A stretch of 64,000 nt of DNA from Terebella lapidaria (Eukaryota > Annelida > Polychaeta > Terebellida > Terebellidae), in NCBI GenBank assembly GCA_949152475.1, contig OX424563.1, forward strand, positions 10,823,001 through 10,887,000, written 5' to 3'. Positions 1-23,109 of this stretch are shown here, piece by piece (position 1 is the first letter of the stretch; each line of letters starts with the position of its first letter). Under the pieces are notes generated by a model that was given only the letters and a program-made list of their open reading frames with translations, ran no database searches and was not told the DNA's origin. A program made the position numbers and the translations under genes.

Positions 1-1065
1 TTTTTTCTTCCGCCGTTCGGTTTCCGGATCATAACTCTTGAACGCCTTAATCTGTCTTTCCGAAATTTTCACAGCTCATCCGAAATACTTTGCTCCTAAC
101 CCCTATTGTTTTTCGTCGAGACCCGAAATCCAAGATGGCCGCCAGCGGCCATTTTGGAAAAAAAAATCGGGCGATTCCTGTCAATGTCATAATTTGATTC
201 AGGCAATTTCCAGGGGGAAAAAATTTTTTGGGTGTATTTTTTTTTGGACTTGGAATTTTTCCCTCACCTGCCCCCATGCAGATGTAATACTGTGACTGAG
301 CCATGCTACTGTATTCACTGACTGCAGCCTGCATGTCCAGCATGAGGCTAGGCTCTGCCCTCTCAGCCAGTGCAGTATATGAGAGCCCTGCTCAGTAATG
401 CCTGTGATAAGGCAATACCCCCCCCCCCCCCCCTCTCCCTCCCCCACCTCCACTGTCAGCCAGTCTAATCTGCATATGAATGTAGCAATGTATCAGTGAC
501 TTGTATGCACTGCCCCTCTTCCCCCCCCCCCCCCCCTCTCCTGTCCCCTCACCCCAGTTTACTATACTAACACCAACAAGTTGGAACAATGCCCTCCTTC
601 CCTTTCTAAAGAAAACAATAGGTGGTTATATAATGATGACCCAAACTGAAGATAACAGCTTTGAAGGTCTGCCTGGGCCTTGCTTGCCGGTCAATTGTTC
701 ATTGTATTCAGTTAAAACAGCACTGTGTTTATCTGGATGAAACTACATGCATTGTTTTGTTTTCTAGCTGTATTTCACATGCAGTGACCAAATTATCATT
801 GTTTTACTTAGTCAGAACCCAGAATAATTTCCTTTTTGCTTGTATTATGAATGTCTGTCATGTCTGTACATTTAATACCTATTGAGATTAAAACAAATAT
901 CTGATGGACATTTGTCTAGTGAGCAACTGCTATAATTTGAACTCTCACTCCCACCTGTGTTCAATAATCCTGGTATATGTATTATAATAACAGTCAAGTT
1001 TCACCATTAGAAAAGAAAAGAAAAATTGGGGGATGCCACAAAGCCTATAGGCTTTTATGTCTAGT
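1..1065. repeat. Unclassified dispersed repeat, copy 1 (left-truncated by window edge)
   Basis: The first 300 bases are nearly identical to 55974-56270, including a short palindromic block (GATGGCCGCCAGCGGCCAT). Both copies end in GGCTTTTATGTCTAGT followed by T. In this copy the end is preceded by the 12-base palindrome AGCCTATAGGCT. A small hairpin followed by CTAGT|T resembles a Helitron 3' end, but copy 2 lacks the left hairpin arm and its 5' end does not begin with TC, so the class is open. Two long C runs lie inside (about 418-434 and 520-537). Confidence 0.45.
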
Positions 1066-2060
1066 TTGTACAGAGGTGCAGTGTGTTGCCATATACTGGT
1101 AGCTATTCGCAGGAGCTAAGGTGGCTTTTGTACATTCAGCAATTAGTCCATACCGCTGTCTTCTACCCTGTGTCAGTAACTGTACTTGCATAACTCATGG
1201 TCGTTTGTTATGATTGAGAACATCTCGAGTGGAAATCATGGAACTTCATCAACATTGAAGCAAAATGGACAACTGAAATGTGTCGTGTATGTTTCTAAAT
1301 AATTGAGATCTGAACTACGCCTTATTGTAGTGTGTTTGGTACCAGCATTTACTTTGGACAATAGTGCTAGGGTGACATCATAACCATCATTATAGCATAT
1401 ATCAAGGAGTTTCTTTTATATATGTATCAGAACTGCTATATGGCAATTGTACGCATAACACGGTTTGTATCATAACGACACCATGAATAACCATTGCCAC
1501 GGGTGAAGCAAACTTTGAGCGTTATAAGTTCCAACATCTTTCCATGTGTTGTATATGCATAGCTAAGCTTTGCCAGATACCTTTCATGGCTAAGTGTGTG
1601 GTAATTGAAACATTGTAATAGATGTTTTTCTAAGGACGATTCATGTGGAATGCCCATTTTGACACGATGGATGTTTTTGTTCCATTTTAGCGCTTCTGGT
1701 ACCAATACATGTCCAATAAAATGGCCAAGTATCTTTTAGAAACACTCGTTTTCTGTATTCTTTTATCTGTAGTTATTTACGAATTAACTTGTGGTATTCT
1801 CGGTGGGAATTTACAGTACAAAGTATAAACAGGGACACGAGAAATGTTGCAATGAAAAGTTTTTCTCATGTAATAGATGAACCATACTATACTTCAGCTT
1901 TGGCAATGCACCACATCAATCAGGAGTACAACAAACATTCAGAATGTTATTGTAAAGGGTTTCTTGTAATTTTGCAGGGCTACAATTGTAAATATATCTC
2001 CTTTTAGTACAAGCATTGCTTGAATACCCTATCCAAAAGTGTATTATGCAGACAAATGAC
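1066..2060. other. Intergenic stretch, nothing recognised
   Basis: AT-rich sequence between the left repeat and the 3' end of the SR-protein gene. Only short chance ORFs are seen. Confidence 0.5.
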
Positions 2061-2079
2061 AGTATTTTATAGTTCACAT

Positions 2080-2085
2080 TTTATT
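2080..2085 (-). terminator. Candidate poly(A) signal of the SRSF10-like gene
   Basis: TTTATT on the plus strand reads AATAAA on the minus strand, about 870 bases downstream of the SRSF10-like stop codon. The region between (2086-2953) would be the 3' UTR. Confidence 0.4.
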
Positions 2086-2953
2086 TTCAACATACACAAA
2101 TTCATCTACAAAATTTGTCTACTATGTAGTGTAAATGACATACAACACGATAATTGTCATGATGCTCAACATACTAAGACAAGAACATGAAAATTATTGG
2201 GGCTTCACATCTACGCAATCATCTTCACATATCAATAAGAACAGAATGGAATATTTTTCGTATATCGTCTTGTAATGAATATCATACATTCCTCTAGCAG
2301 AAGGACAACTGGTAAGCGAAATTACAATCAATAAAGTGAAATTTTCTTGGGATTCAGTCAAACAAAATGACAGGATAAGCAAACAAAGCTGAACACAAAA
2401 TATCACTAATGTATTTATACAGTGTACATTTTCTACTTAATCTGCTACTAATTGTGGAAATTAATCAGCTTAATGGCTATCACACAAAAGTGATGATGAA
2501 AAGAAAACCGTCTACATAAAAGTTCCATGTACTGATATGCACCAACATATTTACAACGGGGAGAAAAGATTAACCCGAGTTGGAAGCAGGATGAAAACAA
2601 CACGAAAGCATTGTACATGTTGCTCTGTATAAAACCTTTTAAACAAAACAGCTAAAACTTGTGTCGCCTCCTCTGACCAGCAGGTGTTATGTGTGTCGAC
2701 TCATCTTTTGTTCGCAAGTAAGTAGGATAAGCACAGCTCAGATCACTGGGTTCTCGTCGTTATAGATTCTCAACTTTGCTGCCTTGCCAACTGTGCTCCT
2801 CTCAACCCAGCTACACACCTATGAAGTCAGAAAATGGCACACATTTCATGATTTTATCACAGACTTGGCTGACAGTTCCTGTTTGTGAACTAAATGACGA
2901 AAAGAAAGATCCGCAACATACATAGATAATCCACAAAACCCACCTGACTGTCT

Positions 2954-13679
<10,726 letters not shown>

Positions 13680-13686
<7 letters not shown>

Positions 13687-13717
13687 GATGGCGGCAAATA
13701 ATCAGTGCGCATGCGCG
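13680..13717 (-). promoter_or_regulatory. NRF1-like and YY1-like motifs at the SRSF10 start
   Basis: TGCGCATGCGCG at 13706-13717 fits the palindromic NRF1 consensus. GATGGCGGC (plus strand, 13687-13695 region) fits YY1 and abuts the start codon. Both are common in TATA-less promoters of housekeeping genes. The start codon itself is at 13684-13686. Confidence 0.55.
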
Positions 13718-14603
13718 TATTTTACACGGTAGACTGGATGAAAATCGGACGAAACGTGGACGGATTTCCATAAACACAATCGGCGAGGATGTGATATTAT
13801 ACAAATATGTGGTTGGTTGATTCCAGTATCACTTTTCATGGCCCTTCGGAAAGTTATATGGTACGAGGCGAAGCTGAACCATAAAAACTGATATTGTACG
13901 AAACCTAGCCCCCATATTGGTTTTATTATACGAATATAGGCTGATCATCGTCCCTCAACCTCCATCTATACCTCGATTACACCGTTTTTTTGCCTTTGTT
14001 TCGGTCAAATTACTTCAAGCGAACTATTTATCTGAATATTACATGTCTATGATGCAAACGGCAATAGATTTTCACAAACCTGGCTCCCGAAACGCTACAT
14101 GTTTCTTTCAAAACACAAATTTTCAATTTAATCGAGGATTTACACTGCTGTAGGGCGCTGCCATATTGCCTTGCTCATTACGTAATTCAAGTGGACAAAT
14201 TCAAGTGAGGTACTATGGGGGCGTGCACTACAGCTTATGTACCAATTACATGCTGGGAGCCTGCATGGGGCGGTCCCATTCCTAACGCGCGCTCTTGCGT
14301 AAATCATCTAAATAGGCTCTTCCGTCACGTGCTCAAAATAAATAATGTCTGTTGACATGCAGACGAACAGTTTTCAGGAGGAATTTATCATTGCAGTATA
14401 TTACTAACTTTATCAGTTTCATGCATAGAAGTCTGAAAGTTTGCAGAAAATTGCCGTTTGGTCCCAAGGTGAGCTATGCGAAGTTATAACACGATACGAT
14501 TTAGCATCGCAAAAATATCAGCAAAAAACGGTGTAAACGAGTTGAAAAAATCAGAGTATACACGCACAACATTTCCAAACCCCGAGGGTATGTTTATGAA
14601 GTG
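13718..14603. other. Upstream region of the SRSF10-like gene, no gene seen
   Basis: Probably contains the rest of the promoter. No coding sequence, tRNA or repeat was recognised. Confidence 0.4.
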
Positions 14604-14674
14604 TTCAAAACAAATATAACAACAAATGTAGCAGCGGAGTTCAAAACAAATATAACAACAAATGTAGCAGCGGA
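14604..14674. repeat. Tandem duplication, 36-bp unit, two copies
   Basis: A unit beginning TTCAAAACAAATATAACAAC is repeated twice with a 36-base period. Confidence 0.85.
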
Positions 14675-14853
14675 CCCGTGGAAAGTTATAGGCTGCTCGA
14701 GATTGCATCCACGTGTCATTTCAATCAATGGGGCATGTCATATACTCATTCGACAGGTAGCAGCATTGTATTTGAGGTAAATTTTCGGCGCCAAATCACC
14801 AACGAAAATCGTCTGTAATCAATAATGACATGAAATGATGGCTGTTAAATTAC

Positions 14854-15912
14854 TGTAGCGTTATGACGTGGTGGCTACACAGTAGTGACACCACGGTTAT
14901 AGCGTGAACGTGCTGGCAGGTTAGTAAGACAATTCGGTGACACTCCAGTAATGGGGTATACCTCTTTATCGTGGGGTCGCCGAACCCTACATTGGTGCCT
15001 GACCTTTCCAACCACTGTGGGCTTCCGGCGTCGCTCCCGGGTTCGCCCCCCGCTGTTGACTGGCATCACCGCCATGTGTGAGTGGTTGCATATGTGGCCT
15101 GTGATGTGGCTCAACAGTGGGATACAGCTGACCTCGGGGACGAGAGGGGAAAGCACTGTAGCGTTATGACGTGGTGGCTACACAGTAGTGACACAACGGT
15201 TATAGCGTGAACTGGCTGGCAGGTTAATAAGACTTGTCGGTGACACTCCAGAAATGGCACGGTGGCTAGGCGTTATGCGTTATTCAGGGAGTGCCGCGTA
15301 AAATTGTGAGTATTACGCGTTATTCGTGAGGAAATGGCAGTCTCTGAGTGACCGTTAGCGGGAAATAAATACAATTTCGCTAATTTTACCTTTTTGAAAT
15401 GTCGGATTTGTGTTTGCACGGAACATTAGACATATTCAGGGTTGTTGTTGATATTTTAAATTAAAGAAATAAGCCAGTGTAGCGATACCTTTGGCTGCAC
15501 AATATCTGTCATTATGGCTTCGAAAGCCGTTCTCCTCGGTTTTGGGGTTGAACATGTTATGTATCGGCATTAATATAGATAAAATGCGAGCTCTATAAGA
15601 ATGATAGTATTCAATTGATAACCGTTGATATTTCACAAACGAGTCGCAAGCATGCGGGTGTTGTCACGATCTGTGTGTCCATTTTCGTAAATATAACGAC
15701 GTTTGCATGTAATTCTTGGTAGCATACGTGATGTTTGCTCATTGGGATGTTCCGTGGAAACAAAATTTTAGGAAGAAAGTGAACCTTTTCATTAATTTTA
15801 GCTTGTTGAAATGGGGACCTGTGTCGTATCCTATGAATCCCTGAATAACGCGTAACGCCTAGCCACCGTGAATGGGGTATACCTCTTTATCGTTGTGTCG
15901 CCGAACCCTACA
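14854..15912. mobile_element. TRIM-like miniature LTR element with a nested MITE
   Basis: Two direct repeats of about 138 bp (14854-14991; 15157-15912 once a 613-bp insert plus its 5-bp duplication is discounted) start TGTAGCG and end CCCTACA, the TG...CA layout of LTRs. TTAC flanks both sides (14850-14853, 15913-15916) as a target-site duplication. The 165-bp interior opens with TGGTGCCTGACC, placed like a tRNA primer-binding site, and closes with a purine-rich tract (GAGAGGGGAAAG) placed like a polypurine tract. There is no coding capacity. The structure is that of a terminal-repeat retrotransposon in miniature. The LTRs differ at several positions, so it is older than the DIRS elements. 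Confidence 0.8.
15258..15870. mobile_element. Transib-like non-autonomous DNA transposon (MITE)
   Basis: This 613-bp element has about 32-bp terminal inverted repeats starting CACGGTGGCTAGGCGTTA, flanked by a 5-bp target-site duplication AATGG (15253-15257, 15871-15875). It interrupts the right LTR of the TRIM, whose sequence resumes exactly after one AATGG. A CACRRTG start and 5-bp duplication are Transib hallmarks, the superfamily related to RAG1. No transposase is encoded. Confidence 0.75.
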
Positions 15913-15916
15913 TTAC

Positions 15917-16850
15917 GTTTAAATTGATAACGCCAGAAAAACAGAATAGTGACGTCATATTTACCCCCAAAACAGTTTTGCCAGCTGGCGATTGCAAATA
16001 TGTACTAAACACGCCCCATTACGTATCAGTGTTATGACTGTTTGACCAGCGTATAAATCTCTTTGTACTTTTTGGAAGCTGTATGTACTTTTTAATATAC
16101 ATATCAGTATATATATATCAGTATATATCTGATGTGATGTCTTAAGCTTGTCTCGAACTACTCTGCTTGAATTATATTCCATGAAAATGCAGATCCCAGT
16201 GTGCCTAATGTATACTAGTATTGTTCAGTTTTGCTCCAGAAGTAAAGTATTCAAGACCGCTTGTTGAGCGAAAGCTTGTGACCGATTCTATCTATATCCC
16301 ACAACTTAGCGGACGTTCCAGAACGTTCAATTACCTGTCAATGTTATGAGCGGTTAGGCCTACATGTAATTATCCTTCTGAATAGCACTGAATGCTCTAC
16401 AGGTATTTGTAACTGCTTGGATATTTTTTTTAGTCAAATATTTTCGAGATACATGTAGCATTTGGTTGTCGAAATATTATATGATATCTTTCTGCCAGGT
16501 TTTATATCACATATCTAGCATCGTCTGCGGTGGTGTATTACTGCATTTCCCACCAATTTTAAACATATCTTATTATCAACTGGTTCAATACTTCTATGAT
16601 ATTTGTCTTGGACATCTATAGATGGTCTCTTCCATGAGTGTGACATATCGGGATTCATATGTGTACTAATAAATGCACTTTCGTGGAGATTGCAGTCTTC
16701 AATATTGATATTTCTAGTCATTCCATGTTTTGTTCAATTGTGTTGAGGCATCTGCTTGCTATTCAGATTTGTCCATGTGGGAGAACTATTTGAAATGCTG
16801 ACTGTATTTCAACAAGTTCAACTACATTTTGTTACACATGCTATTCTTTA
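15917..16850. other. Intergenic stretch, nothing recognised
   Basis: AT-rich sequence with only short chance ORFs. Confidence 0.4.
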
Positions 16851-18600
16851 GGCTGCTATATGAACTCGTCGCAAAAATTAAATGACCAGTCACGTACACC
16901 CATCGTAGTTGCACAAAGGAAAGTAACGTCGGTATTTAGTAGACTATAATCACTCCATTTAGAAGTGGACGGTAAATAGGATTTCCGCTGTCAAAGCTTG
17001 ATTGATTATAATATTTCATAGATTTTCGCTGAACAATAAATAAATATGATCTAACATCAAGGATGCATACGGAAAATGATTATTACTTTGTGCATCTGTT
17101 GTTTGAGGCCTGTAGAGGCCCCTGAGTGAGCGCAAACGTGCGATTGCAACTTATAAGAGTTGGGTGGGTACCTAAGTCAGTGTAACTCAACTCACAACTG
17201 ACTGTAAAACTGGTAAAGTCAAATTCTTCTGTCAGTGAAACACGCTTTTTGGCCATAGTTTTGTTTTGAATAATCGGGTCAACTTGAAATTTAGTGTGTC
17301 TGAATTGGGTGTCATGCCCCAAAATCATAATGTACGAAATACGTTTGCAAATAAACATGTTAAATGACCAGTCACGTACACGCGTCGTGGTTGCACAAAG
17401 GAAAGTAACGTCGGTATTTAGGGTGGTGGTGGGGGTGGATGGAGGTACACACTAAAATCATAACGTACGAAATACCTTAATTTTCTTTAGGCTGCTATAT
17501 AAACTCGTCGCAATTAAACATGTTAAATGACCAGTCACTAAAATCATAACGTACGAAATACGTTTGCAAATAAACATGTTAAATGACCAGTCACGTACAC
17601 GCGTCGTGGTTGCACAAAGGAAAGTAACGCCGGTATTTAGGGTGGTGGTGGGGGTGGATGGAGGTACACACTAAAATCATAACGTACGAAATACGTTTTC
17701 TTTAGGCTGCTATATAAACTCGTCGCAATTAAACATGTTAAATGACCAGTCACGTACACCTGTCGTGGTTGCACAAAGGAAAGTAACGTCGGTATTTAGG
17801 GTGGTGGTGGGGGTGGATGGAGGTACACACTAAAATCATAACGTACGAAATAACACACTGAAATCATAACGTATGAAATGAGCGGGACCTCACACTAAAA
17901 TCATAACATACGAAATGAGCGGGACCTATTTCACGATAAAGCCCTTTTTGCCAGTACAGAATGAACCTATTGCGTTGATTTGGAGTAAAATCACACTAAA
18001 ATCATAACGTACGAAATGAGCGGGACCTCACACTAAAATGATAACGTACGAAATGAGCGGGACCTCACATTAAAATTGAAACGTACGAAATGAGCGGGAC
18101 CTATTTCACGATAAAGCCCTTTTTGCCAGTACAGAAAGAACCTATTGCGTTGATTTGGAGTAAAATCACACTAAAATCATAATATACGAAAAATGAGCGG
18201 GACCTCACACTATAATCATAACGTACGAATGAGCGGGACCTATTTCACGATAAAGCCCTTTTTGCCAGTACAGAATGAACCTATTGCATTGATTTGGAGT
18301 CGGAAGGCACAGTTTGGTGTATATTAAGTAAATATGTTTATTTGAAGCATAACTCAAACATCGAATAAAAGTTGCCGTTTTTGTGCCGACTCTGAAATTC
18401 CATGTTGGGGCTCAAATTTAACATTGGAGTAGATTGCCAACTTTCACATTTCTTGAGATAGAAATCTGAAATTCGGTGAAAACTTGCGGCATGATACCCA
18501 ATTAAGACACACAAAGTTTCAAGTTGATACGATGATCCAAAACAAAAATACGGCGAAAAAGCGTGTTTCACTGACAGATGACGTTGACTTCAGTAGATTC
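16851..18600. repeat. Compound tandem array bounded by inverted arms
   Basis: Unit A (GCTGCTATATAAACTCGTCGC... GTGGTGGTGGGGGTGGATGG) recurs near 16855, 17358, 17486, 17575 and 17705. Unit B (CACACTAAAATCATAACGTA, GAGCGGGACCT, then TTTCACGATAAAGCCC) recurs from about 17885 to 18300. Imperfect inverted arms of about 105 bp lie at 17213-17320 and 18480-18590, sharing CTGTCAGTGAAACACGCTTT. This may be a foldback transposon whose interior expanded in tandem. No target-site duplication was identified. Confidence 0.6.
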
Positions 18601-20070
18601 TAGTCTAGTAGAATCTGTAGATCTATACTATAGTTAGGTGTTGACTTGTGTTGTCACTCATTTCAAACTGATCAGTACAAGTGCCATTAGACTTGAATTT
18701 TTACATGCGTAAAGAGGCATGTAAAGATACTGTACCTTTATGGCGGTACATGATGTGTAGGCCTAAACTGTCGAGTGTCAAAGAATATGGCATGCTGTAA
18801 AGTGTATTGTACAGCAACCTAATAATTAGCCATAAAATACATCCACCTGAGAGCAGCTGTCAACCAGCCTTGGATTTTTTCACAAACAGTTTTTTGAAAC
18901 ATCACCAGAATGATCATTCGAACCTGTCCCAGGCTCCCAGCCATATTAAGACACTGGGTTAATATGTCACCAATCCGTAATAGACCTGAGTCACTCAGCT
19001 ATCACTGCAGCTGGACAAACAATACAAACAACAACAATGTCAACGATAATTGTTTGTCTCTGACACTGCAGCATCAATACATCCTAGCACAGCAGTCAAT
19101 GATTTTATTCGATGGAGAAAATATTTGCACTTTTTATAGAAAGAGTTCATTTCTGTTACAATGTAATAATGAATATCAAATTATGAATTTTTTTGATTCT
19201 ATAAGGACGACATGGTTGTGTATTGGAATACATGGATACTAGTATACATTAAAAAAACATAACTATGACACCCAGGGTAAATGGTTGCGTGCGTATTGTA
19301 TTGAATGCTAAGCAAAGTCCCGAATGTGTACGCACGCAAAACACAAGGTAAGAAGGAATCGTAGGTGATTTTCTTGTTGTGTTTCGCCCACTAGAGTCTA
19401 TTTAGAAAGAATCAAAGACACAGGTACCTGGATTTGATGTCAATTGTCACAAGCTCACTACCTATCAATCAGTTTGAGGTTCTTTAATTGCTAACATTGT
19501 GTAATTTGGTACCGAGTATAACATATTCCCTATTATCGTCCCATTCGAATGTTACAGTCCCTCACTGTCGTCCAAATTCCCAGTATATTAATCAGTATCA
19601 GCACAATTTGATAAAACAAATAAGCAATGCTTTAGGGTATAATGATATATTCAATCAAAACTTTCATTACAGTATGCACGCAACCGTTTACCCCGGGTGT
19701 ATGAGTAGAGCTCAAACATTATAATTGAAAAAGGTGTGATCAGTTGATCGTGTGTTTTAAATTGATCGTAACAAATGTGAATTTAATTTCTATTTGAATA
19801 TTAGACACTAAATGTTTTGTGCTTTCGATATTGTTTTGAAGGGCTTACTGCCGCTTAGACGTAGATTATTGCAGCAGCAATAATGACTGAGAAATTTGTG
19901 ATTATTGCAGCAGCAATAATGACTGAGGAATATGTGTTTCGATCATGCATACAGTAATCATACATACAGACTGATGCAGTAATCATACATGCAGTAATTG
20001 AAGTTCAATTGCGATGATTCCTTGACAACCACATGACAAAAATTAAATTATGAACATCGTTTTTGTTATG
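18601..20070. other. Intergenic stretch with one small tandem duplication
   Basis: At 19865-19936 a 36-bp unit beginning ATTATTGCAGCAGCAATAAT occurs twice. Otherwise nothing was recognised. Confidence 0.5.
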
Positions 20071-20075
20071 TTAAT

Positions 20076-20281
20076 CACTGGGTGGGAGCTTGCCCATGAT
20101 TCTTGACGAGTCAAGTCGGTAAAAATCTTTCTTCGCAGGGACATTGCTCGGCAAAAATCTTTAATCACATGGGCATCTGAAAGCCCATGCGACAAAAGGT
20201 TTTTGCCGAGGCAAGCCCCTGCGAGGAAAGATTTTTACCGAGTTGACTCGTCAAGAATCATGGGCAAGCTCCCACCCAGTG
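20076..20281. mobile_element. 206-bp near-palindromic MITE with 5-bp duplication
   Basis: The arms pair almost along the whole length, from CACTGGGTGGGAGCTTGCCC to its complement, with a spacer of only about 15 bases. TTAAT flanks both sides (20071-20075, 20282-20286). The 5-bp duplication and CAC start recall Transib-type elements, but the superfamily is uncertain. The transcript would fold into one long hairpin. Confidence 0.75.
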
Positions 20282-20636
20282 TTAATAGAATAAGTGAATG
20301 ACAGAATATGCTTCATGTAAAATGTGTCAAGAATTCAGAAGAATAACAAGTTGATGAGTGTGGATCTACATTTTGAACATTTCCATATAGAGTGCATAAT
20401 GTGATATGATATTCCACGCTCTACATATTCAAATATTGTATATCTTATGATATATCATATCACACTGCTTAGTCCTCTACTGTCTCAGTACTATTATAAA
20501 ATACTTAAACTGTATTTATACCTAATACATTACAAGTGGTAAAAAATAATATCTCATTGTACATTTGACAGCTAGGCTAGGGACCACTCAGATTTGTGTG
20601 TTGCTGTTGCCGCGGTGACCGTCACCCTGGAGACAG

Positions 20637-20745
20637 GTGGCCCAGGTGTGAGTGCAGCCCCCCCTCCCTTCCCCACGTACGGCCTGCAGAGAATGCCTGC
20701 ACAGCCCATGATGCCTGCACCACTAGAGAGAGACCCCGGCCTTCC
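20637..20745 (+). CDS. LDB1: Candidate alternative first exon of LDB
   Basis: An open Pro-rich segment reads GVSAAPPPFPTYGLQRMPAQ and then PMMPAPLERDPGLP before a GTGAGT donor. It ends in phase 2, the same phase as the other first exon (24232-24341), so it can join exon 2 (25194) in frame as ...PGLPRHAHFMGQPDYRIYELNK. Its composition resembles the Pro-rich N-terminus of vertebrate LDB1 isoforms. The left limit is uncertain: an acceptor (GAGACAG) ends at 20636, or the exon may extend further 5' with an internal start at MPAQP. Confidence 0.5.
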
Positions 20746-23109
20746 GTGAGTATCATATTCAGTCAAGTTTTGTATTTACTGGTTGGTCATGACTCTGTAA
20801 ACAAACTGTAAATGGTCACTGGTCTTATATTAGTACTTTGAAAATGCTTAGTTCTAATTTTGCTAAATCATCACTTGCCATTGAAACTTAGGTAAACTGA
20901 TCACTTAGAAAAAGTTGGCGCCCAAGTATCATATCCTGTGCTTTCCTCTATTTTCAATATAGGATTAAAAAGGTGACATGCATTATTATACAAGACTTAT
21001 TATACAAGACTTGTATTAGGGTGTGGCGTATTTTAATTGGGCCGAAGTGGGAATCAATTTGTAGCTATCTATTACTAGTACATGATTGTCATGAGAGCCG
21101 AAGTCATGACGTAGAGTATTTGAATAACAAAAGATTTAATGCGCCTACTGGTTCTGAACAACTTAAATTCGATGGTACTGCTCACTTGAAACAAAGGCTG
21201 TACACTTGTTTAGAACCAAAAATGACGTCAGACTTTGGCACTCTATGTATAAAACTTGCCATTGAAGAAATGCATTTGAAGTTGACCTGGGGGAAGTTTG
21301 CTGTCAAGCTACAAAACTATTGGCCCCATTGTGTTCTGGTTATATTTCGGCCAATTAGCATATGAGCTGGTGATAATGTGGACAATATGCAGACGAGCCT
21401 GTGACCCTTCGAATACTAGATCTAATGTGAATATTGTTGTACCCATAACATAGTTTATAATAGAAACCAAATATGTAAGATAAAAATGAGCATTTCCGAC
21501 TTATGAAACTGTATCTAAAAAAATATTGAAATCAACTAGTAATCTGAATTTAAATTCTAAATATTGAATTTCTAAACAAACGCGTGTACTCGTTGACTTC
21601 TGCCAGTTTTTCTTTCTATCCATGCAGTGTTGATGGTAGTAATGAACATTATGATAGCAGCCTGTAGATATGTTGAACATTATGATAATTGTACATAGAT
21701 CTTCCAGACATTTTCTACAATATTGGTGCATCATGATATGAACATGAATTTCCAATATAAATATAGTGCCTAGCACTCAATAAGCAAAAACATCAACACA
21801 GATAGGGCAAATAGTTTTCACACAATGAGAATGGATTTATGAATTTTGTTTTCAGAATTTTTTATTTTTTTTTAAAAATAAAAAAGATTAACTTTATGGT
21901 CAATAAATAAAGTTTTGTTTGACAAAAACATTTATATTAGCTTTGGAGAAAAGAAACCCGGTCATGCTGCCTCTTTTTTCTCCGGGAAATTAATATGCAA
22001 GAAATATACCAAAGAAATTTTCAAAGAAATATACCAAAGAAATCAAAGTCTGGTTTGAAATGGAGTGTTTGCTCTATTTCCTAAGAAAAAAAACTGAATA
22101 TAAAAACTGAAACAACCTGACAGTGATCAGTTCATTACATCCAGTCAATTTAATACCTGGAAGATGTGAGCTGCATATTGACAATGTCAGATTCCATAGT
22201 ATATTCTCATGATTAAATTCCAAGATTTGGGGATCCCAGAATAATGAAAACTATCAAACTATATCTTTAAGATACGCTTAGATTTTCGTTTCAAAGTATG
22301 TGAATACCTGTAGCATTTACATGTGATTTCATTCTCGTTCCAAATGTTAATATAGCCTTGTAAAAACTACCTCTTACAGTAACTCTAGTACATAACCATA
22401 TATATTCAATATTTGGACAATATTGCTGAAGACGTCATGATGTCAATCTTTGTGGATTAGCAGCATGGGAAAAGATAATGAATAGTGGCATGACATTTAA
22501 AATCATAAAATCTTTCTCGTGCGGTACACACGTAGAGATGAACACAGCAACATTTACAGCTAGTGTTGCACTTGTTTCATAATGCCTGACAGAAAAAGAA
22601 ACACCATCTACATTTTTCTGTAAAATAGAATTATGTCATTTTTTTCCCCACTCTATGCGCAGCGCAGTACATTTTTGTGTTTTTCCTTCACGTCTCTTGC
22701 TGCCTTTTTTCTGCCGTCTATATATTGCTTGGCTATGTTGGGTTTCGGGTGACGAAGGTTATCAGTAAAACTGCTCACCTCCAGAACACCAAAAATCCAG
22801 TATTGGTTAGTTCGCTTTGCAAGGTGCTTTGGCAGTGGGCTGAACCTGGACACCCCCACGTTGTTTTGGCAGCAGTGGACTCTTCCATTGTCCTGACTCT
22901 GGTGGCGATGTGCTCTGTAGTTTGAATGTCTGGAGACAGGTCCATTATGTCTCTGTTCATGGGGAGGTTGGGTGGCGTATTTTTTTGCATTTATTGATCG
23001 GGTCTGCACATAATGTCTGTTGGCCATTGTTTTTGCCTGAACCAAGAGATGCGCAGTGTACTTTGGGGTTCGATTGGGGGTGGGGATGTGGGTGGGGGGA
23101 GGAGTAGAG

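Noticed and set aside
14992-15156. Possible tRNA-derived SINE (GGGTTCG box-B-like motif)
   Set aside because: It lies inside the TRIM interior; no A box or tRNA fold was found by eye.
17083-17358. 91-codon minus-strand open frame
   Set aside because: It lies in the inverted-arm repeat region and resembles no family I know.
16851-18300. Spaced repeats that might suggest a CRISPR array
   Set aside because: Eukaryotic context, irregular unit and spacer lengths, and compound units with inverted arms.
20973-21365. 130-codon plus-strand open frame in an LDB intron
   Set aside because: No domain, no splice support and ordinary intronic composition.
22653-23045. 130-codon minus-strand open frame
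   Set aside because: Low-complexity neighbourhood and no recognisable motif; likely chance.
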